Shown piece by piece: positions 1 through 4,725 of a DNA stretch of 7,425 nt (within the stretch, counting starts at the first letter, position 1; every line of letters starts with the position of its first letter). Under the pieces are notes generated by a model. The model was given only the letters and a program-made list of their open reading frames with translations, was not told the origin of the DNA and made no database searches. The position numbers were made by a program, and so were the translations under genes. Source of the stretch: an uncultured Acidaminococcus sp. (GTDB taxonomy: Bacteria; Bacillota; Negativicutes; Acidaminococcales; Acidaminococcaceae); contig CAAGJR010000189.1 of assembly GCA_900770265.1 (NCBI GenBank), positions 1 to 7,425 on the forward strand, read 5' to 3'.

Positions 1-137
1 GGCCCGGCGAACAGATAGGCATGGGAAATCCGTCCCGTTTCCAGCGCGTTGGTCAGGGCCTTCTTAATGGGTTCCTGCCCCACCAGGTCGTCAAAGTCCT
101 GGGGGCGCCAGGTGCGGTACAATGCTACGTATGCCAT
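1..137 (-). CDS. dnaX: DNA polymerase III subunit gamma/tau, N-terminal fragment
   Basis: DnaX is the clamp-loader ATPase subunit of the replicative polymerase; it loads the beta sliding clamp in the cytoplasm. Only the first 45 residues lie in the window, and the gene continues past the left edge. The visible N-terminus has the family signature: MAYVALYRTWRPQDFDDLVG (1-20), then QE, and the ISHAYLFAG stretch (37-45), which in DnaX leads directly into the Walker A loop that would lie just outside the window. The ATG (137-135) is preceded by AAAGGATGGGAAAC, an acceptable ribosome binding site, and a promoter lies 33 bases upstream. It is divergent from the tRNA-Ser/SRP RNA genes. In many bacteria ffs and dnaX are neighbours, so the association is expected; here they point away from each other. 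Identification is confident although partial. Confidence 0.93.
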   Translation of the reverse strand, partial: MAYVALYRTWRPQDFDDLVGQEPIKKALTNALETGRISHAYLFAG

Positions 138-169
138 GTTTCCCATCCTTTCTGTAGTGCTACTTTGCT

Positions 170-199
170 ATTATACCTTTTTTCCATAAGGGACTTCAA
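170..199 (-). promoter_or_regulatory. Sigma-A promoter for dnaX
   Basis: On the minus strand, TTGAAG (199-194) and a perfect TATAAT (175-170) are separated by 18 bp. The predicted start near 163 gives a leader of about 25 nt ahead of the dnaX ATG at 137. Confidence 0.75.
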
Positions 200-228
200 C
201 TAGATTCTTCTTTTTTTCGAAAAATGCC

Positions 229-257
229 TTGACAAGGGACGGGGAATTCGTTATACT
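229..257 (+). promoter_or_regulatory. Consensus sigma-A promoter for tRNA-Ser(GGA)
   Basis: A perfect TTGACA (229-234) and TATACT (252-257) are separated by 17 bp, the strength expected of a stable-RNA promoter. Transcription would begin near 264, leaving about 59 nt of leader before the tRNA. That leader can fold into a hairpin: TGAC-ATTCA at 278-286 pairs with TGAAT at 294-298 and GTCA at 303-306. Confidence 0.85.
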
Positions 258-322
258 GTAACTCGTAATTGTCGTGCTGACATTCATGAAAACTGAATAG
301 CTGTCAATCAGCAATTCAACCT

Positions 323-412
323 GGAGAGTTGTCCGAGTGGTTGAAGGAGCACGCCTGGAAAGCGTGTATACGGGAAACCGTATCGAGGGTTCGAATCCCT
401 CACTCTCCGCCA
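323..412 (+). tRNA. tRNA-Ser, anticodon GGA
   Basis: This is a complete class II tRNA of 90 nt. The acceptor stem GGAGAGT (323-329) pairs fully with ACTCTCC (402-408). The anticodon stem CACGC/GCGTG (350-354/362-366) closes a 7-nt loop with anticodon GGA at 357-359, reading UCC and UCU serine codons. The long variable arm (ATACGG-GAAA-CCGTAT) is typical of serine tRNA. The T arm GAGGG-TTCGAAT-CCCTC spans 385-401. The discriminator is G409 and the CCA end (410-412) is encoded. It has its own strong promoter upstream and a terminator downstream. Confidence 0.97.
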
Positions 413-427
413 TTTTTTTAGTCCATC

Positions 428-453
428 AGCCGCGTTCTGCGGCTTTTATTTTT
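428..453 (+). terminator. Intrinsic terminator after tRNA-Ser(GGA)
   Basis: AGCCGC (428-433) pairs with GCGGCT (439-444) around a 5-nt loop, followed by TTTATTTTT. It lies 16 nt past the tRNA CCA end and directly abuts the predicted 5' end of the SRP RNA, so it must either be leaky or the SRP RNA must be expressed in another way. Confidence 0.75.
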
Positions 454-578
454 CCGGCGGACTGCAAGAGTGGGTCCTGCGCAATGGAGGCCTGTGAACC
501 TTGTCAGGTCCGGAAGGAAGCAGCAATAAGCGGATACCCCCATGTGCCGCAGGAGTGCCTGCCCTTGCAGCCCGCCGG
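454..578 (+). ncRNA. ffs: Signal recognition particle RNA, small (4.5S-like) type
   Basis: This is the RNA scaffold that binds Ffh to form the SRP and targets nascent membrane and secreted proteins. The apical domain is unmistakable: GTCAGGTCC-GGAA-GGAAGCAGC at 503-524, with a GGAA tetraloop at 512-515 and the conserved Ffh-binding internal loops around it. The ends close a long helix: CCGGCGG (454-460) pairs with CCGCCGG (572-578), CTGCAAG (462-468) with CTTGCAG (564-570), and TCCTGCG (475-481) with CGCAGGA (548-554). There is no sign of the Alu domain found in the roughly 270-nt Bacillus scRNA. Ends are inferred from pairing and could shift by a few bases. It lies 41 nt downstream of tRNA-Ser, with a bidirectional terminator after it. 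Confidence 0.93.
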
Positions 579-590
579 GAAAATAAAGGA

Positions 591-624
591 AAAAGGCTGT
601 CGCCAAATGGCGACAGCCTTTTTT
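591..624. terminator. Bidirectional intrinsic terminator between ffs and the FAD oxidase gene
   Basis: A perfect 10-bp stem, GGCTGTCGCC (595-604) with GGCGACAGCC (609-618), has an AAAT loop. T6 follows on the plus strand and AAAA precedes it, so the hairpin also works for the convergent minus-strand gene ending at 663. Confidence 0.92.
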
Positions 625-662
625 GTTATTCTCTTCTCTCTTCACTCTGCACTCTTCACTTT

Positions 663-2063
663 TTAATACACCGCCAGCACCTTGCCCGGGTTCAGGATAT
701 CCAGGGGATCCAGGGCCTTTTTGATGGTCTGCATCATGTACAGCTCGCCCGGGTCAGCCAGGGCTGCCAGCTGCTTCACCTTTTTGGCCCCGATGCCATG
801 TTCGCCGCTGAGCTTGCCGCCCATGGCGTATACGTATTTATAGGCCTTGGCGTGGAACGCATCCAGGGCCTGTTCCCATTCTTCGTCGCTCAGGTCGCCC
901 TTCAGAATGGAGAAATGCAGGTTGCCGTCGCCGGCGTGGGCCAGGGTGAACACCCGGAACGGATAGTTCTGGGCCTCCCGGGACAGTTCGTTGATGGTCC
1001 GGGCAATCTTGTCCAGGGGCACCACGAAATCGTCACTGGTCATGACCTTGCTCAGCACCCGGGTGGATTCCAGGCAGTTCTTCCGCAGCGTCCACACCCG
1101 GTCGTCCGCCATGCCCACTTCCACGGCCCCGTTGGCCTGGCACAGCTCGTCCAGTTTGATCAGTTTCCGGTCCATTTCCTCTTCATCGAAGGTCTCCAGG
1201 GTCAGGATCACATAGGACCCATCCTCATAATGGCCCAGGTTCAGTTTGGAATAATCGCTGGAAGCCCGTACAAAGGCGTTGTCCATGAATTCCACGCTGG
1301 TGGGGTTGAGCCCTTCCCGCAGCAGCACCGGCACGATGCCCGTAGCCTTGTCCTGATCCGTGAAGATGGCCAGAACATCGGATTTATAGGGTGCCTGGGG
1401 CAGCAGCTTCAGCGTCACTTCCGTGATGATGCCCAGGGTCCCTTCGCTGCCGATCACCAGCTGGTCCAGACAGTAGCCCGTGGTGTTTTTCTTGCTGCGG
1501 GTGCCCAGGTGGGCGATTTCCCCGTTGGGCAGCACCACTTCGATGGCATGGACCTGGTTACGGGTGGTCCCGTAGCGCACGGCCTTGTCCCCGCCGGCAT
1601 TCGTGGCCAGGTTGCCCCCGATGAGGCAGCTGTCGGCACTGCAGGGATCCCCGGCGTAGAACAGGCCCTGCTGCCGGGCAGCCTGCTGCACATCCCCGGT
1701 ACGGGCACCGGCCTGGGCCTTCAGGTACATCCCCTCCGGGCTCACTTCCAGGATCTTGTCCATCCGTTCCATCAGAAGCACCAGACCGCCGCACACGGGG
1801 ATGGCCCCGTCGGATACACTGGTGCCGCCGCTGCGGGGCGTCACCGGGAAGTGAGCCGCATTGGCCAGTTTCAGGATGGCCGCCACCTCTTCCGTGGAAG
1901 CAGGCGCCACCACGGCTTCCGGACGGTGGAACTTCCGGGGATCCGTTTCCTCGTCGGTCTTGTACTGCTCCAGGTGGTCCTCATCGGTCCATACGAACTT
2001 GTCTCCTACAATTTCCTTCAACTTTCCTACGATTTCTTCCGTAATGGGTTCATACGTTTTCAT
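663..2063 (-). CDS. GlcD/D-lactate dehydrogenase-family FAD-linked oxidase
   Basis: This 466-residue protein is a 2-hydroxyacid dehydrogenase of the VAO/PCMH flavoprotein type, using FAD to oxidise a D-2-hydroxyacid such as glycolate, D-lactate or D-2-hydroxyglutarate; the substrate cannot be told from sequence. The N-terminal FAD_binding_4 domain (about 45-225) has PRSGGTSVSDGA (76-87), TNAGG (154-158) and GSEGTLG (205-211). The C-terminal FAD-oxidase domain has HAGDGNLH (376-383) and GEHGIG (420-425), which carry the metal and substrate-binding histidines, and ends with DILNPGK (455-461). Length is normal for the family. No signal peptide or membrane segment is seen, so it is probably cytoplasmic. 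The ATG at 2063 has an AAGGAG site (2077-2072) 8 nt upstream. No glcE/glcF or etfAB partner is within reach, so the electron acceptor is unknown. No convincing promoter separates it from the terminator behind tRNA-Ser(CGA). Confidence 0.9.
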   Translation of the reverse strand: MKTYEPITEEIVGKLKEIVGDKFVWTDEDHLEQYKTDEETDPRKFHRPEAVVAPASTEEVAAILKLANAAHFPVTPRSGGTSVSDGAIPVCGGLVLLMERMDKILEVSPEGMYLKAQAGARTGDVQQAARQQGLFYAGDPCSADSCLIGGNLATNAGGDKAVRYGTTRNQVHAIEVVLPNGEIAHLGTRSKKNTTGYCLDQLVIGSEGTLGIITEVTLKLLPQAPYKSDVLAIFTDQDKATGIVPVLLREGLNPTSVEFMDNAFVRASSDYSKLNLGHYEDGSYVILTLETFDEEEMDRKLIKLDELCQANGAVEVGMADDRVWTLRKNCLESTRVLSKVMTSDDFVVPLDKIARTINELSREAQNYPFRVFTLAHAGDGNLHFSILKGDLSDEEWEQALDAFHAKAYKYVYAMGGKLSGEHGIGAKKVKQLAALADPGELYMMQTIKKALDPLDILNPGKVLAVY

Positions 2064-2091
2064 CTACTATGCTCCTTTTCTACCTTTCTGC

Positions 2092-2120
2092 AAAAAGGGA
2101 CTGCCGCAAGCGACAGCCCC
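2092..2120 (-). terminator. Intrinsic terminator after tRNA-Ser(CGA)
   Basis: On the minus strand GGGGCTGTC (2120-2112) pairs with GGCAGTCCC (2105-2097), including G-T wobbles, followed by T5 (2096-2092). It starts 12 nt past the tRNA CCA end and lies 28 nt before the start codon of the FAD oxidase gene. Confidence 0.78.
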
Positions 2121-2131
2121 TTCTTTGATTA

Positions 2132-2222
2132 TGGCGGATGAGGAGGGATTCGAACCCTCGGTACCTTATTCAGGCACACTTGATTTCGAGTCAAGCACCT
2201 TCAACCACTCGGACACCCATCC
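2132..2222 (-). tRNA. tRNA-Ser, anticodon CGA
   Basis: This is a complete 91-nt class II tRNA on the minus strand. The acceptor GGATGGG (2222-2216) pairs with CTCATCC (2142-2136) with one G-T pair, followed by GCCA with the CCA encoded (2134-2132). The anticodon stem CTTGA/TCAAG closes the loop CTCGAAA, with anticodon CGA at 2188-2186, reading UCG. The T arm GAGGG-TTCGAAT-CCCTC and a long variable arm are present. It is the second serine tRNA in the window, on the opposite strand from tRNA-Ser(GGA), and has its own promoter and terminator. Confidence 0.97.
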
Positions 2223-2235
2223 ATGAGATTTTTTT

Positions 2236-2265
2236 ATTATACCATATTTATCGTCTGGCTTTCAA
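2236..2265 (-). promoter_or_regulatory. Sigma-A promoter for tRNA-Ser(CGA), inside the end of tadA
   Basis: TTGAAA (2265-2260) and TATAAT (2241-2236) are 18 bp apart, with an extended TGG before the -10. The -35 lies within the last codons of tadA (Leu-Lys) and the -10 just past its TAA. The predicted start near 2229 leaves only about 7 nt before the mature tRNA. Confidence 0.85.
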
Positions 2266-2715
2266 AAAATCTCGCAAAATTTCCCGGCTTTCGTTTTCCA
2301 GCACCCCGGCAGTGACCTCCGTCCGGTGGTTCAGGGACGGATGGACGGGCAGGTTGAACTGGGACCCGCAGGCCCCGGCGGCGCTGTCCCAGGCTCCGTA
2401 TACCAGCCGGCCGATCCGGGCGTTCCAGATGGCCCCGGCACACATGGGACAGGGTTCCAGGGTCACGTACAGCGTACAGTCCGTCAGCCGCCAGCGGCCC
2501 AGTTTTTCGCAGGCCTGCCGGATGGCCAGCAGCTCGGCGTGGGCCGTGGCGTCGTGGTCCTGTTCCCGGCGGTTGTGGGCCCGGGCCACCACCTGCCCAT
2601 CCTTCACCAGCACGGCGCCCACGGGGATTTCCCCTTCCCGGGCCGCCTGTCGGGCCTCCTCCAGGGCCAGGGCCATAAAGCGGAGGTCTTCCGGTGATGC
2701 TACGCGTGCTTCCAT
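2248..2715 (-). CDS. tadA: tRNA-specific adenosine-34 deaminase
   Basis: TadA converts adenosine to inosine at the wobble position of tRNA-Arg(ACG), letting one tRNA read CGU, CGC and CGA. The 155-residue protein has the zinc cytidine/deoxycytidylate deaminase fold with HAE (H59, catalytic E61) and PCPMC (C89, C92) as the zinc site, plus the conserved GEIPVGAVLV (28-37) and an AHN motif. Length is typical. An in-frame start 32 codons upstream exists, but it lies wholly within metA and has no conserved sequence. The ATG at 2715 overlaps the metA stop codon by one base (TGATG), with AAGGA inside the metA end as a close ribosome binding site. This implies translational coupling and therefore shared control by the metA T-box. 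Confidence 0.95.
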   Translation of the reverse strand: MEARVASPEDLRFMALALEEARQAAREGEIPVGAVLVKDGQVVARAHNRREQDHDATAHAELLAIRQACEKLGRWRLTDCTLYVTLEPCPMCAGAIWNARIGRLVYGAWDSAAGACGSQFNLPVHPSLNHRTEVTAGVLENESREILRDFLKARR

Positions 2716-3638
2716 CAGTCCTTCTTCGTCAGCTTCGTCAGGTCGTACGGGGTATCCTGGTACACCATGTTCAGCCAGTTCAGGTAGAACAGGTGAGCGT
2801 AGCTGCACCACTTGAACAGGGGTTCCTGGGTGGTGTCATCGGTGGGATAGTAATGTTTCGGCAGTTCCGGGTTCAGGCCCTTGTCCCGATCCCGCACGTA
2901 TTCGTCCCGCAGGGTCATCCGGTCGTATTCGAAATGGCCCATGACGAACACCCGGCGCATATCTTCCGTGGCCACAATGTTGATGCCGTTTTCCACGCTG
3001 CGGCTCAGCACCTTCAGATCCGGGTTGCTGTCCACCAGGGCATCGTCCACTTTCGTGTACCGGCTCTGGGGAATGAAGTACCGGTCGTCGAAACCCCGCA
3101 ACAGGGGATGGTTCCGCACGGTGAGCCCATAGGGATAGATGCCGCACAGTTTCTTGGGCAGCATGACCTTGGGGATATCATAGTAGTAGTACAGACCGGC
3201 CTGGGCGCCCCAGCAGTAATGGAGCACGGAATACACATGGGTGCGGGCCCATTCCAGGTATTCCTCGATTTCACCCCAGTATTCCACGTCCTCATAGTCC
3301 AGTTTTTCCACGGGAGCCCCGGTGACGATGAGACCGTCGTAACACTTGTCGGCCACATCACTGAATTCCAGATAAGCGGATTCCAGGTAGGAATTGTCCG
3401 TATGGGTGCCCACCCGGCTCACCGGCCGGCAGAAGTCGATTTCCAGCTGCAGGGGGGTGTTGCCCAGCAGGCGCAGCAGCTGCACTTCCGTGGGTTTCTT
3501 CAGGGGCATCAGGTTCAGGATCAAAATCTTCAGGGGACGGATGTCCTGGGTCATGGCCCGGTCGTTATCGATGGTGACGATATTTTCTTCTCTCAGTTTT
3601 TCCTTGGCGGAAAGATGGGGATCGATTTTGATAGGCAT
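2715..3638 (-). CDS. metA: Homoserine O-acetyltransferase (MetA type)
   Basis: This cytoplasmic enzyme acylates L-homoserine with acyl-CoA, the first committed step from homoserine to methionine. The 307 residues align with the MetA family at standard numbering: K47 in LMPLKKPTE, catalytic C142 in HYCWGAQAG (140-148), and H235/E237 in GHFEYD. Residue 111 is Glu (GAPVEKLDY, 107-115); in characterised MetA enzymes Glu here goes with acetyl-CoA and Gly with succinyl-CoA, so acetylation is predicted despite the frequent label of O-succinyltransferase. The ATG at 3638 follows AAAGGAGTG with good spacing. The gene is first in a unit with tadA (one-base overlap) and is preceded by a Met-type T-box leader and its own promoter, so it should be induced when tRNA-Met is uncharged. 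Confidence 0.95.
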   Translation of the reverse strand: MPIKIDPHLSAKEKLREENIVTIDNDRAMTQDIRPLKILILNLMPLKKPTEVQLLRLLGNTPLQLEIDFCRPVSRVGTHTDNSYLESAYLEFSDVADKCYDGLIVTGAPVEKLDYEDVEYWGEIEEYLEWARTHVYSVLHYCWGAQAGLYYYYDIPKVMLPKKLCGIYPYGLTVRNHPLLRGFDDRYFIPQSRYTKVDDALVDSNPDLKVLSRSVENGINIVATEDMRRVFVMGHFEYDRMTLRDEYVRDRDKGLNPELPKHYYPTDDTTQEPLFKWCSYAHLFYLNWLNMVYQDTPYDLTKLTKKD

Positions 3639-3645
3639 TGCAAAT

Positions 3646-3654
3646 CACTCCTTT
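3646..3654 (-). promoter_or_regulatory. Ribosome binding site of metA
   Basis: AAAGGAGTG on the minus strand, located after the T-box terminator and 7 nt before the metA ATG. Confidence 0.8.
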
Positions 3655-3663
3655 GTACTATAA

Positions 3664-3697
3664 ATAAAAAAGCCTCCGTCCCTGCAGGGACGAAAGC
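3664..3697 (-). terminator. Regulated terminator of the metA T-box
   Basis: On the minus strand GCTTTCGTCCC (3697-3687) pairs with GGGACGGAGGC (3682-3672) around a TGCA loop, followed by T6. Its 5' arm overlaps the antiterminator, the expected mutually exclusive arrangement. Confidence 0.92.
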
Positions 3698-3910
3698 ATC
3701 GTGGTACCACCCGGCTTCGCCTGGCGAACCAGGCCTCTCGAGCACGCGGACAAACTCCGGATGCTCCAGTGCAGTAACGGGCACACCCGGATGACCTACT
3801 TGGTTTCAATCATCTGCTCCGAGGCCATGTTCCCCTCCTCGCCCGCTCTTCCTTTCACCATCTGGAAGCTCTCTGTGCCGCGCTCTGGAAAGTACTCTTC
3901 TCTTCATTGC
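3664..3910 (-). promoter_or_regulatory. T-box riboswitch with Met (AUG) specifier, controlling metA-tadA
   Basis: This leader senses the charging state of a tRNA by pairing with its anticodon and 3' end. In minus-strand order: Stem I begins GAAGAGTA (about 3901-3894) and contains AGAGAGC and GGTGAAAG. The specifier region reads GGAAC-ATG-GCCTCGGAGC, placing AUG (Met) at 3828-3826. Stem III is GCCTGG-TTCG-CCAGGC (about 3734-3719). The T-box core is GGGTGGTACCACG (3712-3700), close to the GGGTGGNACCGCG consensus; its UGGU would pair with ACCA, fitting the A discriminator of tRNA-Met. GAAGC (3718-3714) can pair with GCTTT (3697-3693) to form the antiterminator, which excludes the terminator helix. 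The 5' boundary is approximate. The Met assignment agrees with the downstream gene. Confidence 0.95.
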
Positions 3911-3933
3911 AAATCAGTTTTGAAATTAGTCTC

Positions 3934-3962
3934 ACTGTAACACAGAAAAAGCACTTCGTCAA
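3934..3962 (-). promoter_or_regulatory. Sigma-A promoter for the metA T-box transcript
   Basis: TTGACG (3962-3957) and TACAGT (3939-3934) are separated by 17 bp. The predicted start near 3927 is just ahead of T-box Stem I. It is back-to-back with the promoter of the Crp/Fnr regulator; only 15 bp separate the two -35 boxes. Confidence 0.75.
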
Positions 3963-3977
3963 GGGGTCCCCTGCCCC

Positions 3978-4006
3978 TTGCTTTTCTCTGTGGAAGGTCG
4001 TATACT
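3978..4006 (+). promoter_or_regulatory. Sigma-A promoter for the Crp/Fnr regulator operon
   Basis: TTGCTT (3978-3983) and TATACT (4001-4006) are separated by 17 bp. The predicted start near 4013 gives a leader of about 38 nt containing the 16-bp palindrome at 4020-4035. Confidence 0.78.
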
Positions 4007-4019
4007 GAAGAAAAGCAAT

Positions 4020-4035
4020 TGTTGTTTTAACAACA
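4020..4035. promoter_or_regulatory. Perfect palindrome TGTTGTT-TT-AACAACA, candidate Crp/Fnr operator
   Basis: The two 7-base arms are exact inverted repeats. Read as TGTTG-N6-CAACA, the spacing equals that of the classic Crp/Fnr family site (5-bp half-sites separated by 6). It lies at about +8 to +23 relative to the predicted start and just upstream of the ribosome binding site, a position suited to repression. Binding by the adjacent regulator (autoregulation) is an inference. Confidence 0.6.
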
Positions 4036-4050
4036 TTGGAGGAAACCATC

Positions 4051-4725
4051 ATGGAAAAACTCGATTTATCCTTCCTGGCCAAAACGGCCCTGTTCAAAAA
4101 TATACCCCCCCAGGAAATCCAGGTGCGGATGGGCTGCCTGGGCGGCGTGGTCCGCTCGTTTCCCAAAGGAACCTACATCCATTACGCCGGGGACATCGTC
4201 CACACGGTGAGCATGGTGCTGAAGGGAAAGGTCATCATCGAAAACGACGACGTGTGGGGCAACCGGAACCTGCTGGGTGCCATCGGCCCCGGGGAGCTGT
4301 TCGCCGAAGCCTATGCCTGTGCAGAAAATGAGCCCCTGCTCATCAACGTGCTGGCGGCGGAAGACACCACGGTGCTCATGATGGACCTGCGCAAGGTGTT
4401 CCACACCTGTTCCCGCAGCTGTCCCCAGCACCAGCAGATCAGCGACAACCTGCTGCACATGCTGGCCAGGAAGAACCTGGCCCTTTCCCGGCGGATCCTG
4501 CACACCTCGTCCAAGTCCATCCGGGGCCGGGTGCTGTCGTACCTGTCGTTTCTGGCGGCCCAGCAGAAAAAGAAAATCATCACCGTGCCCTTCAACCGGC
4601 AGCAGATGGCCGACTACCTGAGTGTGGACCGGAGCGCCCTCAGCAACGAGCTGAGCAAGATGCAGAAGGAAGGGATCCTGGAGTACCACAAGGAGAGCTT
4701 CAAGCTGCTGAAGGAGGCGGAATGA
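4051..4725 (+). CDS. Crp/Fnr-family transcriptional regulator
   Basis: A 224-residue DNA-binding regulator. The N-terminal cyclic-nucleotide-binding-like beta-barrel spans about 12-115 (with GPGELFAEAYA at 79-89), a dimerisation helix spans about 118-155, and the C-terminal winged helix HTH_Crp has its recognition region in RQQMADYLSVDRSALSNEL (183-201). The phosphate-binding Arg of true cAMP receptors is not evident after GELF, so cAMP is an unlikely ligand. Cysteines C29 and C90, and especially C120-x3-C124-x2-H127 at the head of the dimer helix, could support redox or metal sensing, but they do not match the Fnr Fe-S pattern. The start was chosen at ATG 4051, preceded by TTGGAGGA; a TTG at 4036 would overlap the ribosome binding site. 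Its stop overlaps the start of the downstream glycosylase gene, and both share one promoter. Confidence 0.92.
   Translation: MEKLDLSFLAKTALFKNIPPQEIQVRMGCLGGVVRSFPKGTYIHYAGDIVHTVSMVLKGKVIIENDDVWGNRNLLGAIGPGELFAEAYACAENEPLLINVLAAEDTTVLMMDLRKVFHTCSRSCPQHQQISDNLLHMLARKNLALSRRILHTSSKSIRGRVLSYLSFLAAQQKKKIITVPFNRQQMADYLSVDRSALSNELSKMQKEGILEYHKESFKLLKEAE

Noticed and set aside
595..2120. Shared GGCTGTCGC in the two terminators flanking the FAD oxidase gene, considered as a dispersed repeat
   Set aside because: It is a 9-base match only, the second hairpin is imperfect, and both are fully explained as independent terminators.
501..2141. Very long plus-strand open reading frame (546 codons) opposite the FAD oxidase gene
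   Set aside because: The translation is rich in His, Gln, Gly and Pro with no domain sense, and it runs through the SRP RNA and antisense to a clearly conserved enzyme. It is an artefact of GC-rich third codon positions.
2716..2811. Upstream start for tadA giving 32 extra residues
   Set aside because: The extension lies entirely inside metA, has no family similarity, and the ATG overlapping the metA stop matches normal TadA length.
2694..3794. Plus-strand open reading frame of 366 codons opposite metA and the T-box
   Set aside because: It is antisense to metA, whose catalytic residues are all present, and has the same antisense composition bias.
3636..3916. Exact 12-bp direct repeat CATTGCAAATCA at the metA start (3636-3647) and at the 5' end of its leader (3905-3916), giving an upstream ATG frame of about 33 codons
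   Set aside because: About one or two 12-mer repeats are expected by chance in a window this size. The upstream ATG lacks a ribosome binding site and its frame lies in T-box Stem I.
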